Origin: Lysobacterales bacterium
GTDB lineage: Bacteria > Pseudomonadota > Gammaproteobacteria > Xanthomonadales > SZUA-5
Direction: 5' to 3'
Length of the DNA: 40,418 bases
Assembly (NCBI GenBank): GCA_022844165.1
Contig: JALHMH010000039.1
Coordinates: 1 to 40,418 of the forward strand
This document shows positions 1 to 10,622 of the stretch, piece by piece. Numbering within the stretch: position 1 is the first letter of the stretch; each line of letters starts with the position of its first letter. Below the pieces are notes generated by a model, which did not search any database, was not told the origin of the DNA, and saw nothing but the letters and a program-made list of their open reading frames with translations. A program made the translations under genes and the position numbers.

Positions 1-84
1 AGCCAATAACCCGGTCAGGCGCGGATCGAAAGGCGCCAGTCGGCGCATGCATTCGGCAGCCGCTATGAGCATATCAATGCGCAT
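1..84 (-). CDS. Partial ORF translationally coupled to ponA, function unknown
   Basis: An ATG at 84-82 on the minus strand overlaps the ponA stop codon by one base (TGATG), and the frame stays open for 28 codons to the window edge. The visible peptide begins MRIDMLIAAAECMRRLAPFD. The one-base overlap is typical of translational coupling, so this is probably the next gene of the ponA transcript. Too little is visible to assign a family. It could also be a short chance frame, since only 84 bases are present. Confidence 0.45.
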   Translation of the reverse strand, partial: MRIDMLIAAAECMRRLAPFDPRLTGLLA

Positions 85-2495
85 CAGAAGACTTCGTAGG
101 GATCTTGTTTGCCGCTCGCTCCCGTACCTCGCGCCAGCCGCTCCATGTCTTCGACGCGAAACATCTCCATCATCGAATTGTCGTCGCCAGCGCCGGTCAA
201 CAAACCCGATGCTTTGTTGATTCGCGCAGTCGTAATGCCGGTAGGCATGACCGGCGCGACGTCAGGCACGTCTTTCAACGCCTCAGCCATAAATCCGATC
301 CACATGGGTAATGCCGTTCTTGCCGCAAATTCGCCTTCGCCCAACGAGGAAAAATCGTCGAAACCCATCCAGGTAGTGGTCACCATCGCGCGGTTGAAAC
401 CTGAGAACCAGGCGTCACGAAACTCGTTGGTGGTCCCGGTCTTCCCGGCAAGATCGTTGCGACCCAGTTCCAGAGCCTTGCGTCCCGTTCCCCGCTTCAC
501 AACATCAAGCAACAAGGACGTAATCAGGTATGAGTTTCGAGCATCGATCGCCCGCGGTGCCAGATTTATCCCTGGAACGACTGAGGGATCGCTCGCGCTC
601 GCAGCAGGCTCCAGCGCGAATTCCTGGGCGATGCGTTCAGGGCAATCGGCACATGCCCTGGGCGGGTTGGTCGCGAAGACAGTCGCGCCATTGGCATCCT
701 CGATGCGCTCGATCAGGTGGGGATCGATGAGAAATCCGCCATTCGCGAATACGGCAAAGCCTCGTGCCATCGCCAGCGGTGGCGCAGACGATGAGCCAAG
801 CGCGATCGACAAGTTTGGTGGCAAGCTGCTGGGCGGGAAGCCGAATTTGGCAATAAACTCTTGCGCGTGGCTCACGCCTATTGCATCGAGGATACGGATC
901 GAAACCAAGTTCTTGCTGCGGACCATGGCCTCACGCAGGCGAATCGGTCCGCTAAAGGTCTCGTTGTCGTTCTGCGGACGCCAGGCCTTCTCGACGCCCG
1001 GTATGTCAAACACGATCGGCGCATCGTTGACAATGGACGCCGCCGTGAAGCCTTTGTCAAAAGCCGCCGAGTAGATAAAGGGCTTAAAGCTCGATCCTGG
1101 CTGGCGCGCACTCTGTGTTGCGCGATTGAACTTGCTGCGCCCAAAACTATAACCTCCCACCAGCGCACGAATCCCGCCATTTTCCGGATCCAGGCCGACA
1201 AGCGCCCCTTGGACGGTAGGTAGTTGGGCGAGTCGCCACTGACCTTCTGGCAGCTGTCGAGCGCGAATCACGTCGCCGGGCTTCAAGACCGACGTCAGGT
1301 TCTTCGGCGCCGGCCCTCGCTCATTCGACGAAACCCAGCGGCGAGCCCATTTCATCTGCTCGAAAGGCAACTCGCCGGTGCTACCATCGGCGAACTTCAG
1401 TTTGGCGCTCTCCGGACTGGCCTCCAGCACCATGGCCGCCATCAGTCCGCCCGGCGCTGTGAGTCCACGTAGTGTTGCCATGACTTCCGCGTCGGATGTT
1501 CCCTGGGCGATGGCAGCCTCCGGCCCGCGGTAGCCGTGGCGCTCTTCATATTCGATCAGCGCGCTGCGCGCAGCTTCATTGGCTGCTGCCTGGAGTCGGG
1601 AATCGACGGTGGTGAACACCGAATAGCCACCTGTCAGCGCTTCTTCCGCGCCAAGAACTCGCTCCGCCTCGAGGCGAGCCATCTCAGCTACGTAAGGCGC
1701 TTCGAGCTCAATGGGCAGATCGTGAAGCCTGGCCCGATCCGGTTCGGCATTCGCCTGCGCGAACTCTTCAGCCGAAATAAATCCAGACTCGCGCATGCGT
1801 GTGAGGACGTACGAACGTCTTTCCAGCGCTCGGGCCGGGTTCTGAACAGGATTGAGATCGGACGGCGCCTTTGGCATCCCGGCAATCATGGCGGCCTCCG
1901 GAAGCGTCAAGTCTGCCAATCCCTTGCCGTAGTACACCTGGGCAGCAGCAGCGACGCCGTACGCCCGGTTACCGAGGAAAATTTTGTTTAAGTAAAGACC
2001 GAGAATTTCGTCCTTGCTGATTTCGCGCTCGATCTTTAAAGCCAGCATCATTTCCTTGAGTTTGCGTTCAATCTTTCGTTCTGGCGACAGAAAGAAGTTG
2101 CGGGCAAGTTGCATGGTGATGGTGCTGCCGCCGGTGCCGAACTCACCACCGGCACGAATAAACTCCCATCCCACCCGCGCCATACTTTGATAGTCCACAC
2201 CCGGATGCTGATAGAAACGTTCGTCTTCCGTGGCGATAAACGCGTTCTTCAGAACCGGTGGTACATCCTCAATTCGCGCCGGGAAGCGCCGGGCCTCGCC
2301 GAAGTTCGCAAGCAACTTGCCGTCCCGCGAGTACACTTTCAGAGGAACCTGGAAGCGCACATCGCGAAGCACTGCGACGTCTGGCAATTGCGGCAGATAG
2401 TGCCGATAGACGGCGTACACGACGATTGCGGCGAGCAAAATGCTGACCAGCGCCAACAGACCAAGCCTGCGTAGCCAGCGATAGCGACGTTTCAT
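84..2495 (-). CDS. mrcA: Penicillin-binding protein 1A, bifunctional transglycosylase/transpeptidase
   Basis: Class A penicillin-binding protein (ponA/mrcA) that polymerises lipid II into glycan strands and cross-links the peptides at the outer face of the inner membrane. The chosen ATG at 2495 gives 803 residues, usual for PBP1A; a longer frame back to 2609 adds 38 residues ahead of the basic KRRYRWLRR stretch and is less likely. A single membrane anchor lies at about residues 11-32. The GT51 domain follows, with EDERFYQHPGVD (catalytic Glu) and GGSTITMQLARNFF. The transpeptidase domain has SSFK near residue 467 (SxxK nucleophile), SKN (SxN) and KTGT near residue 684. It is divergent from pilMNOPQ, the arrangement seen in Pseudomonas and Xanthomonas, and shares a 200-base intergenic region with it. 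Confidence 0.96.
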   Translation of the reverse strand: MKRRYRWLRRLGLLALVSILLAAIVVYAVYRHYLPQLPDVAVLRDVRFQVPLKVYSRDGKLLANFGEARRFPARIEDVPPVLKNAFIATEDERFYQHPGVDYQSMARVGWEFIRAGGEFGTGGSTITMQLARNFFLSPERKIERKLKEMMLALKIEREISKDEILGLYLNKIFLGNRAYGVAAAAQVYYGKGLADLTLPEAAMIAGMPKAPSDLNPVQNPARALERRSYVLTRMRESGFISAEEFAQANAEPDRARLHDLPIELEAPYVAEMARLEAERVLGAEEALTGGYSVFTTVDSRLQAAANEAARSALIEYEERHGYRGPEAAIAQGTSDAEVMATLRGLTAPGGLMAAMVLEASPESAKLKFADGSTGELPFEQMKWARRWVSSNERGPAPKNLTSVLKPGDVIRARQLPEGQWRLAQLPTVQGALVGLDPENGGIRALVGGYSFGRSKFNRATQSARQPGSSFKPFIYSAAFDKGFTAASIVNDAPIVFDIPGVEKAWRPQNDNETFSGPIRLREAMVRSKNLVSIRILDAIGVSHAQEFIAKFGFPPSSLPPNLSIALGSSSAPPLAMARGFAVFANGGFLIDPHLIERIEDANGATVFATNPPRACADCPERIAQEFALEPAASASDPSVVPGINLAPRAIDARNSYLITSLLLDVVKRGTGRKALELGRNDLAGKTGTTNEFRDAWFSGFNRAMVTTTWMGFDDFSSLGEGEFAARTALPMWIGFMAEALKDVPDVAPVMPTGITTARINKASGLLTGAGDDNSMMEMFRVEDMERLARGTGASGKQDPYEVF

Positions 2496-2568
2496 GAACA
2501 GCCCGGAGCAGTGTGCCAGACGGCATTCTACGGCCTTTGCTGCGGCCAAATTTCGGGCGCGCAGATGA

Positions 2569-3755
<1,187 letters not shown>

Positions 3756-3756
<1 letters not shown>

Positions 3757-4355
3757 TGGCCAGAATAAACTTACTTCCGTGGCGCGAAGAGCGTCGCAAA
3801 CAGCGCCAGCAAGAATTTTATGTATTGCTGGGCGCCACCGCCGGCGCGGCTCTGCTGGTTGTACTGGCCGCACTTTGGTTTATCGGTAGTCAAATCGATG
3901 CTCAAAATGCGAGAAACGCGACGTTGGATCGCGAAATCAAGGCGCTTGACGCACAGATCAAAGAAATCGAAGAGCTGGACCGCCAACGCTCACGCCTGAT
4001 TGCTCGGAAGGAAATTATCGAGCAGCTGCAGGCAACACGGACTCAAATGGTCCACTTATTTGACGAGTTGGTGCGAACACTGCCTGAGGGCGTTCAGCTC
4101 ACCGGTATCAAGCAGGCGGCGACGACGCTCACGTTGAGCGGCGTAGCCCAGTCCAATGCCCGAGTCTCCGCTTACATGCGAAACCTGGATCGATCGCCGT
4201 GGTTGAAGGAGTCGGAGATCATCAAAATTGAGGCTGCCGGTGACGACAAGTCGGTACCGTTTACCTTCTCATTGCGCGTGAGTCTCGAAGACCCGAACGC
4301 ACAGCCGGAAGCCGAGGGTTCGGCCGATTCAGTCACTGCCGGGGGGGCGCCATGA
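3756..4355 (+). CDS. pilN: Type IV pilus inner-membrane protein PilN
   Basis: Bitopic inner-membrane protein that pairs with PilO and carries the cytoplasmic PilM-binding motif. The product is 199 residues. The N-terminus MARINLLPWREERRKQRQQ contains INLLPWRE, the conserved PilM-docking sequence of PilN. One membrane helix follows at about residues 21-43, then a coiled-coil segment rich in Glu, Lys and Gln (about 45-90) and a small periplasmic ferredoxin-like domain. Both ends overlap the neighbours: the start shares one base with the pilM stop and the stop overlaps the pilO ATG in an ATGA arrangement, so translation of the cluster is probably coupled. The longer upstream frame to 3579 lies inside pilM and is not real. 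Confidence 0.95.
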
Positions 4356-5005
4356 GCCTGATCGACGATCTTCGCAGAGCAGACGTCAATAACCTGGGTT
4401 CGTCGCCGACGTCAGTGCAGATGGTATTCGCAGCGTTGCTGTTCGCGCTGATATGTGGAGCAGGTTGGTTCTTTTACTTCAAGCCTCAACACGAAGCATT
4501 CGATCAGTTGGTCTTGAAGGAAAAAGATTTGCGCCTGGACTTCGAAGGCAAACAAGAACGAGCTGCCAATCTGCAGGCATACAAAGAGCAGCTGCAACAA
4601 ATTGAGCTGGTGTTGCAACAAATGCTCCGGCAGCTGCCTGGTAAAACCGACATGCCGGACCTGTTGGTCGATATTTCCCAATCGGCGTTGGCAACCGGCA
4701 TCGATAACGAGCTCTTCGAGCCGTTGGCGGAGATTTCAAAAGAGTTCTACGCTGAAAAACCGATTTCACTTCGCATGATCGGCAACTATCACCAGTTCGG
4801 GGATTTTGTCAGCAGTGTGGCATCGCTGCCACGGGTGGTCATTCTCACCATGCATGACATCTCCCTGAAGCGAAACGACGTCGAAAACGCGCCGGCCGAC
4901 CAGCTCATTCTTGAGGGCACCGTCAAGACTTACCGATACCTTGACGATGAAGAAATGGCTCAAGGAACCGCCGAGAATTCAACTCCTGCGGCGCCGGCGC
5001 GATGA
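4352..5005 (+). CDS. pilO: Type IV pilus inner-membrane protein PilO
   Basis: Partner of PilN in the periplasmic alignment complex that links the inner-membrane motor to the secretin through PilP. The product is 217 residues, normal for PilO. A short cytoplasmic tail MSLIDDLRRADVNNLGSSP is followed by one membrane helix at about residues 23-43, a coiled-coil region (about 48-95, with VLKEKDLRLDFEGKQ and a heptad-like continuation) and a C-terminal domain containing the family-type YHQFGDFVSSVASLPRVV. It starts four bases inside pilN (ATGA). The C-terminal tail after residue 200 is low-complexity. Confidence 0.95.
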   Translation: MSLIDDLRRADVNNLGSSPTSVQMVFAALLFALICGAGWFFYFKPQHEAFDQLVLKEKDLRLDFEGKQERAANLQAYKEQLQQIELVLQQMLRQLPGKTDMPDLLVDISQSALATGIDNELFEPLAEISKEFYAEKPISLRMIGNYHQFGDFVSSVASLPRVVILTMHDISLKRNDVENAPADQLILEGTVKTYRYLDDEEMAQGTAENSTPAAPAR

Positions 5006-5012
5006 GGCAGAT

Positions 5013-5555
5013 ATGAACCTGACGACCAAACTCTACCGAACGACGTTACTGTGCACCGCGATCACACTGACCGCCGGGTGCGCACAGAGTCGCGCGGAGC
5101 TTGATGCTTACATAGCGGAAGTGAAACAAAGGCCAGGGCAGCCCTTGCCGCCGCTCCCAGTGATGAAAACGTTTCCACCGTTCGAATATGCCGCACACGA
5201 ACTGCGAGACCCCTTTTCGCCGATCGGAGACGGCGATGACGAGGAGTCCCAGATTGCTGCCGCCAGCGGGACCGGCATCGCGCCGATTCCAGGTCGGCGG
5301 AAGGAGGAACTGGAATCGGTTCCCCTGGATAGCCTGGATATGGTGGGTACGATTGGCGCAGGCGAAACGATCGTGGGTCTGATCAAGGATCCACTCGGCG
5401 TGATCCATCAAGTAAAGCCCGGTAACTACATGGGCCAGAACCATGGGCGGATCCTGCAAATTTTTGAAGATCGAATCGAGCTCACAGAGATATTCCCCAA
5501 CGGCTTGGGTGGATACGAAGAGCGGCGGTCTCCGATTGCGTTAGACGACAAATGA
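5013..5555 (+). CDS. pilP: Type IV pilus lipoprotein PilP
   Basis: Inner-membrane lipoprotein that bridges the PilN/PilO dimer to the N-terminal domains of the PilQ secretin. From the ATG at 5013 the product has 180 residues. The signal peptide ends in a lipobox, LTAGC, with Cys23 as the acylated residue, and is followed by the flexible proline-rich linker typical of PilP. The beta-sandwich HR domain is recognisable from LDMVGTI and GLIKDPLGVIHQVKPGNYMG, followed by a GRILQI segment. It lies seven bases after pilO. The extended frame starting at 4911 lies within pilO and would destroy the lipoprotein signal. Confidence 0.95.
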   Translation: MNLTTKLYRTTLLCTAITLTAGCAQSRAELDAYIAEVKQRPGQPLPPLPVMKTFPPFEYAAHELRDPFSPIGDGDDEESQIAAASGTGIAPIPGRRKEELESVPLDSLDMVGTIGAGETIVGLIKDPLGVIHQVKPGNYMGQNHGRILQIFEDRIELTEIFPNGLGGYEERRSPIALDDK

Positions 5556-5577
5556 TGTTCTTGAAGGGGTTAAAGTG

Positions 5578-7845
5578 ATGAGCACATACATCCAAAAGCC
5601 AGGCGCAAAGAACATCAAGGCATTGCTACCGGAAGGGGTGGTTTCGATGTTCAAGAACTGGGGCGTCATTCTCGCCATCTCTGTGGCGGCCGTCGCGTCG
5701 GCGAAAGCCAACGATACGCTGGACTCAATCAGCTACGAGGCGAAACCCGGCGGCGCGGTCGACGTCATACTGAATCTCAAGACGGGGGCCAGTGAAGCCA
5801 CGGTCTTTGCCACCAGCGAGCCACCGAGAATCGCCATCGATCTGCCGAGCACTTTCAGCAACGTAAAGGACAAGATGCTTGACGTCTCCGTTGGGGCCAC
5901 GAAGTCCGTAACGACAGTGGAGGCGGGCGGAAGAACTCGCGTCGTCATCGATCTGTTTCGAGCTGCGCCTTACAAGTCGAGGCGTCAAGGCAAGAGCGTC
6001 GTGATTGAAGTTGCAAACGGATTCGGTGAAGTCGTCGACTCGCGTTCGCCAGTCGATCCAGCGAAACAAGTGATGGGCGAAGGCAGCGAATTGACCGGGC
6101 TCGATTTCCGCCGTGGAAAGGCTGGCGAAGGCCGACTGATTCTGAACTTCTCTAACGAAAACGCGACTGCAAACCTGCGCGAAACCGGCGGCCGGCTGGC
6201 GCTGGAACTGGCCAACGTCACGATTCCAGATCGCTTCGCACGGAAACTGGACGTGAACGATTTCGCTACGCCCGTAGAAGCCATCAATGTCTCCCGCCGG
6301 TCAAACGGAGGTTCGATGGCTTTCGAAATCAATGGCGAATACGAGAAGCTCGCGTATCAAGCCGGAACGGAGTATGTGGTTGAAATTTCAAGAAAAGTTG
6401 AGCAAGAGAAAAAACGACGTCCAGACGAACCGCCCGTTTACGTTGGCAATCGGGTGACATTTAACTTCCAGGATATTCCGGTCCGTTCGGTTCTCCAATT
6501 GGTGGCGGATGTTTCGGAACTAAACATTGTCGTCGCTGACAGCGTGCAGGGCAATGTCACACTGCGCTTGATCAACGTACCGTGGGATCAGGCGCTCGAT
6601 ATCATTTTACAGGCCAAAGGGTTGGACAAACGCCGGAACGGCCAGGTGATCTGGGTCGCGCCCACAGAAGAGATCGCCGAACGCGAGCAGGCGCTTGAAG
6701 ATGCGCGAATTGCCATGGAAGATCGGCAGGAACTCGCCGTCGACTACATCGCCATCAGTTACGGCCGCGCGGAGGACATGGCCAAACTACTGACTGTCGA
6801 GCAGTTGGAAAACATCGGAGGAGGCACTGGGAGTGGCCAGGGGGCGGCCGCCCAGCAGCAAGGTGTACTGTCACCGCGAGGTACCGTTGCATTCGACTCA
6901 CGTACAAATACGCTCATCGTGACCGACATACCTGATCGCATCCGCAAGGTGCGCGAGCTGGTTGCAATTCTTGATCGGGCAGTCCGTCAGGTCCTGATTG
7001 AATCACGGATCGTCATCGCGGAAGAGGGTTTCCGGAAGCAGCTTGGCGCGCGATTTGGTCTCAGCGGTGGCACCGAAGATAGTGATGGCAACCTGATCAC
7101 CATCGGCGGCACGCAGTTTGCGACCGATCAAATGCTCAACGAAGGCCTAAGAAACCGCGAACGGGGCCAGTCTTCCGCACTGCCGATTGGTCGCGCCGAT
7201 CCCATTCTGGGTGAGCCAGTTCTGGTGCCCGCGGCACCCGGCCGGCTCAATTTCAACTTGCCTGTCGTCCAACCTGGTGCGGGAAGCTTTGCGACCAGCA
7301 TCCTTGGCGCGGACTACATACTGGATCTCGAACTGTCAGCACTGGAGTCAGAGGACCGTGGCGAACTGCTGTCCAGCCCGAAAGTGATCACCGCTGACCA
7401 ACAAGAGGCTGTCATCAAACAGGGGCAAGAGGTCGGCTATGTCACATTGCAGTCATCAGGTGGGGGAATTCCGACCGCCACGGTGGCCTTCAAAGAGATT
7501 GTTCTGGAACTCCTGGTCACACCCCGAATCACTGCGGATGGGCGAGTATTCCTGACGCTCAAAGTCAAGAAAGACAATTTGGCCGGCTTCATACAAACCC
7601 CTGGCGGTCAGGTCCCGATTATCGATAAGCGCGAGGTTCAAACGGGTGCGCTGGTTGACAATGGGCAGACGGTGGTCTTGGGAGGTATCTACGAATTCGA
7701 GCGCAATAACAGCCTGAGCAAAGTGCCGATTCTGGGCGATATCCCAGCCGTTGGCGGTTTGTTCCGAAATCGGGATAACCGCACGAACAAGGTTGAGCTA
7801 CTCATTTTCGTCACACCCAAAATCCTGACTGACGCCAAGCCGTAA
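5578..7845 (+). CDS. pilQ: Type IV pilus secretin PilQ
   Basis: Outer-membrane secretin that forms the gated pore through which the type IV pilus leaves the cell. The product is about 755 residues. Two AMIN domains (about residues 50-140 and 165-265) bind peptidoglycan. A secretin N0/STN domain follows (VTFNFQDIPVRSVLQLVADV), then a NolW-type N1 domain around AVDYIAISYGRAEDMAKLL and the secretin beta-barrel domain with LLSSPKVITADQQEAVIKQG, VPILGDIPAVGGLFR and a terminal VELLIFVTPKIL. Start choice is uncertain. ATG 5578 (GTG 5575 beside it) has AAGGGG upstream, but ATG 5647 also has GGAAGGGG eight bases upstream and would begin directly at the signal peptide (MFKNWGVILAISVAAVASAKA). Confidence 0.95.
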   Translation: MSTYIQKPGAKNIKALLPEGVVSMFKNWGVILAISVAAVASAKANDTLDSISYEAKPGGAVDVILNLKTGASEATVFATSEPPRIAIDLPSTFSNVKDKMLDVSVGATKSVTTVEAGGRTRVVIDLFRAAPYKSRRQGKSVVIEVANGFGEVVDSRSPVDPAKQVMGEGSELTGLDFRRGKAGEGRLILNFSNENATANLRETGGRLALELANVTIPDRFARKLDVNDFATPVEAINVSRRSNGGSMAFEINGEYEKLAYQAGTEYVVEISRKVEQEKKRRPDEPPVYVGNRVTFNFQDIPVRSVLQLVADVSELNIVVADSVQGNVTLRLINVPWDQALDIILQAKGLDKRRNGQVIWVAPTEEIAEREQALEDARIAMEDRQELAVDYIAISYGRAEDMAKLLTVEQLENIGGGTGSGQGAAAQQQGVLSPRGTVAFDSRTNTLIVTDIPDRIRKVRELVAILDRAVRQVLIESRIVIAEEGFRKQLGARFGLSGGTEDSDGNLITIGGTQFATDQMLNEGLRNRERGQSSALPIGRADPILGEPVLVPAAPGRLNFNLPVVQPGAGSFATSILGADYILDLELSALESEDRGELLSSPKVITADQQEAVIKQGQEVGYVTLQSSGGGIPTATVAFKEIVLELLVTPRITADGRVFLTLKVKKDNLAGFIQTPGGQVPIIDKREVQTGALVDNGQTVVLGGIYEFERNNSLSKVPILGDIPAVGGLFRNRDNRTNKVELLIFVTPKILTDAKP

Positions 7846-7884
7846 TTGGGCCGCGCAAGCAAAGCATAAGAAATAGGAGAAGCC

Positions 7885-10605
7885 ATGAGCGCCTTTACGC
7901 GAATCCTGATAGCTGGTCTGGCGGCTACGGCCCTGGCCGGCTGCGGAGGAGGAGGTTCCAGTTCGAGTGGGAATGCCAACGGTGGCTTCACGCCGCCGCA
8001 AGCAGGCACAGTCCGATTCGAAACCGTTGGGAACCGGACTTCGCTGCCATCCAATCGAGCCGGCATTCCAGTCGAACTCAACTCGCCCTACTTTGTTCAA
8101 CTGAATGTCCGCGTTCAGCGCTCGAACCAGGGTCCTGCGCCGGACGGAACCGTCGTCAATTTGAGATCGAGCAATGTCCGCGCACTCGCGGTCTCGAAGC
8201 TTGACGATCCTGAAACCACCGACGTCAACGAGTTCACCACGTTGTTTGGTGTGATCAATGAAGAGACCACAGGTGGCATCGCCACGTTCTTCGTGCACGC
8301 CGGGGCAGACACCGGTACGGCTGTGCTGACGGCATCGGCTCCAGATCCGGAATTTGCGGGTCGAACCATCAGTTCTGACTTCACGATGACTGTCACGGAA
8401 GGCCCTGCGCCGTTCAAGCGAATCACGATTGAGCCACTGCGTACCGTGCTGCCGCCGAATCTGTTTGGCGTCCCGCCATTCATTGGATCTCCCTTTATCG
8501 CGGAACTGACGGTAACTCGCCGTGACGTTCGAGGACAACTCTTGAGCGGCGGCGACATGGCCGCGGCTGTCACACCGGTTGCCTTCGGCGGATTCTCGCA
8601 GTTGGATGACCCAGAAACCGAAGACGATCCCAACACACCGGAAATCGAGAACAATGAGTTCTTGACGATTCTGGGCGCAGGTCCGCTGACCTTCACGGCC
8701 GGTCGGAAGACCCTCTTCTTCCACGCATTCGACCGACCAGGCACCGCAACACTCACGATCACCGCGACGGACCCGGACACGGGCGCGCGACTGTCCGAGA
8801 CACAGAACTTCACGGTTGCCTCGCAGACGCCGGACCTGCCGGCAGACATTGACATACTTCGCCCAACTAACGCGCTATACATTCAAGGATCGGGTGGCCG
8901 CAATACACTTCCCTTGCAGGCCATTGTCGAGAATGGGGCCGGTGCACCGATCTCCGATCCGCCGGGTGCCTCAATCGTCAACAACGTTCAGTGGGAGATC
9001 ATTGATCAGGGCGCCGCTGGAGGCGAGGTGCTGACCGGTGTTAACGGTCAAAACCAGAATGTCGAAGGTCGGATGATCCGCGTTCGGACGCAGCAGGGTG
9101 CTTCGTCTGTGACACTGCGGTCGGGAACGCGTCAGGGTACCTTTGTGATCCGCGCAACGGCGGACCGCGCCGACAACAACGTCGATAACAACGTTCAGAG
9201 CCCGGTGAGCGAGGACATTTCCGTTGTCATCTCCGATGGCAAGTTGTTCTCCCTGAAAATCGTTACCCCAAGTGTGAACGCGCTGCGAGCCAACCTCGTC
9301 TCCGGGGGCGTTGCGCCGATTGGGGGAAATCAATCGATACCGACCGACCCGAACGGAACTTACGCGTTGACCATCAGCGTGCTCGGTACCGACCGTCAGG
9401 GTAACCCGGTCCTGCCGGGCACGCCGATAGACTTCGGACTGATCGACGCACCAGCCGCGGGCTTCCCCGAACAGGGCGCAGGTAGCTTCCTGATCAGTGG
9501 TGGTGATGGTGATCCACAAGAGGGTGGCAATTTGTTCACCGCCCCCAGTGGTCGCTTTACCACAGCAGGTGGCGGCGCCGGACCTGGCGACACGCTGATC
9601 GTCTTTGGAGAGCAATCCAACGCCGACAGAGATCTGGAAAGCGCCCGCCGCATCGAGCGAATCTTGGGTGCAACAAGCCTCAATGTCACCCAGCGTTTCA
9701 ACTTCAACAACGACACTGGCAACATCATCAACTCAGGTGCGGTACTGCCTTATGTTATTGGCAAAGCGACGGTCGCGAACATCACCCCCAACGTGCTGAC
9801 CAACGACATTGGCGTTGCCACAACTGCGATGAACTACCCGGTGAATCAATTGGGTCGCCTGGTCGCCGTGTGGGCGCGTGGAACTGGCGAGCAAGTGAAT
9901 GGCCAGCAGGAGTTGGTGACGGACGCTGAGTTGATGGTGTTTGCGGGCGCTGGTCCAGCGGCGCTTGTGGCATCTCCATCGACCATCGCACCCAATACGA
10001 CGGTCCCGGTCACGGTGTGCTTGACGGATGCGCTGGGCGCTCCGATTCGCGGCGCGAGTATTGCCTTCCGAGTAGCACGCCCGTCGTCCACGACAACGGT
10101 CGATGGCCAATCCGGACAAGGTTTCCTGTCGAACCGAACCGGACCTGGCGGCTGCGTTGAAGCGACGGTGCTCACAGCGGGAATCGCCAACGCGAATCAG
10201 ACGCCAACCATCACCTTCGCTGGTGGCGGGCGCGAAGCCGTGGTGAACGTCGCTGCGCCGAACATATCGTTCTTGCAGGCGTTCCCATCGGCCTTCTTCG
10301 GTGGCAACGGTGGCCCAATCCAGCTCAGGTTGATCGACGGCAACGGGCAACCGATTCCTGGCGTCCTGATCAACGGGGTGTGCACCGGAACTGGCGGCGC
10401 GCAGCTGATTCTCTCTGTACCGCCTGGACTGACGGATCAGAATGGACGCACTCAGGCCACTGTGGTCGCCGTCAACCTCGACCAGCCGCAAGGCGAGGGT
10501 GGTGGCGAGTGTGTCTTCACCGCAGCCGGCGGGACGCCCACGACGCGGGTACCGTTTGAAGGTATCAACGTCTGCGAGATCTTCTTCTCACCCGCTTGCG
10601 GATAA
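7885..10605 (+). CDS. Large secreted lipoprotein with bacterial Ig-like domains
   Basis: The 906-residue product has a signal peptide ending in the lipobox LAGC (Cys20 acylated), then a Gly/Ser-rich linker and a chain of beta-rich domains. Two tandem units of about 135 residues each contain an LDDPET motif. Further Ig-like segments follow; the one near residues 690-790 (ASPSTIAPNTTVPVTVCLTD, GAPIRGASIAFRV) resembles Big_1/invasin-type domains. The C-terminus carries several cysteines (CEIFFSPACG). The start has a clear ribosome-binding site (ATAGGAGAAG) and lies 39 bases after pilQ, and a strong hairpin terminator closes the unit, so it is probably co-transcribed with the pil genes. It is likely an envelope lipoprotein, perhaps a pilus-associated or adhesive factor, but no specific function is known to me. 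The position after pilQ is often occupied by aroK. Confidence 0.85.
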   Translation: MSAFTRILIAGLAATALAGCGGGGSSSSGNANGGFTPPQAGTVRFETVGNRTSLPSNRAGIPVELNSPYFVQLNVRVQRSNQGPAPDGTVVNLRSSNVRALAVSKLDDPETTDVNEFTTLFGVINEETTGGIATFFVHAGADTGTAVLTASAPDPEFAGRTISSDFTMTVTEGPAPFKRITIEPLRTVLPPNLFGVPPFIGSPFIAELTVTRRDVRGQLLSGGDMAAAVTPVAFGGFSQLDDPETEDDPNTPEIENNEFLTILGAGPLTFTAGRKTLFFHAFDRPGTATLTITATDPDTGARLSETQNFTVASQTPDLPADIDILRPTNALYIQGSGGRNTLPLQAIVENGAGAPISDPPGASIVNNVQWEIIDQGAAGGEVLTGVNGQNQNVEGRMIRVRTQQGASSVTLRSGTRQGTFVIRATADRADNNVDNNVQSPVSEDISVVISDGKLFSLKIVTPSVNALRANLVSGGVAPIGGNQSIPTDPNGTYALTISVLGTDRQGNPVLPGTPIDFGLIDAPAAGFPEQGAGSFLISGGDGDPQEGGNLFTAPSGRFTTAGGGAGPGDTLIVFGEQSNADRDLESARRIERILGATSLNVTQRFNFNNDTGNIINSGAVLPYVIGKATVANITPNVLTNDIGVATTAMNYPVNQLGRLVAVWARGTGEQVNGQQELVTDAELMVFAGAGPAALVASPSTIAPNTTVPVTVCLTDALGAPIRGASIAFRVARPSSTTTVDGQSGQGFLSNRTGPGGCVEATVLTAGIANANQTPTITFAGGGREAVVNVAAPNISFLQAFPSAFFGGNGGPIQLRLIDGNGQPIPGVLINGVCTGTGGAQLILSVPPGLTDQNGRTQATVVAVNLDQPQGEGGGECVFTAAGGTPTTRVPFEGINVCEIFFSPACG
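8083..8820 (+). repeat. Two tandem ~135-residue repeat units inside the Ig-like lipoprotein
   Basis: Unit 1 begins near 8083 (SPYFVQLNVRVQR) and unit 2 near 8488 (SPFIAELTVTRRD), 405 bases apart. The central LDDPET motif occurs at about 8200 and 8602, 402 bases apart. Both units continue with a short [FL]-T-[TI]-L-x-G segment, an FF-[VH]-HA segment and a GTA-x-LT motif. The units have diverged in sequence, so this is an old internal domain duplication and not a DNA-level repeat. Confidence 0.7.
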
Positions 10606-10622
10606 GGCTACCGACAAGGCAG

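Noticed and set aside
109..1074. 321-residue plus-strand frame
   Set aside because: It is antisense to the transpeptidase part of ponA, has no recognisable domain or ribosome-binding site, and its length follows from codon bias of the real gene.
9733..10491. 252-residue minus-strand frame
   Set aside because: It is antisense to the Ig-like lipoprotein gene; no signal, domain or ribosome-binding site.
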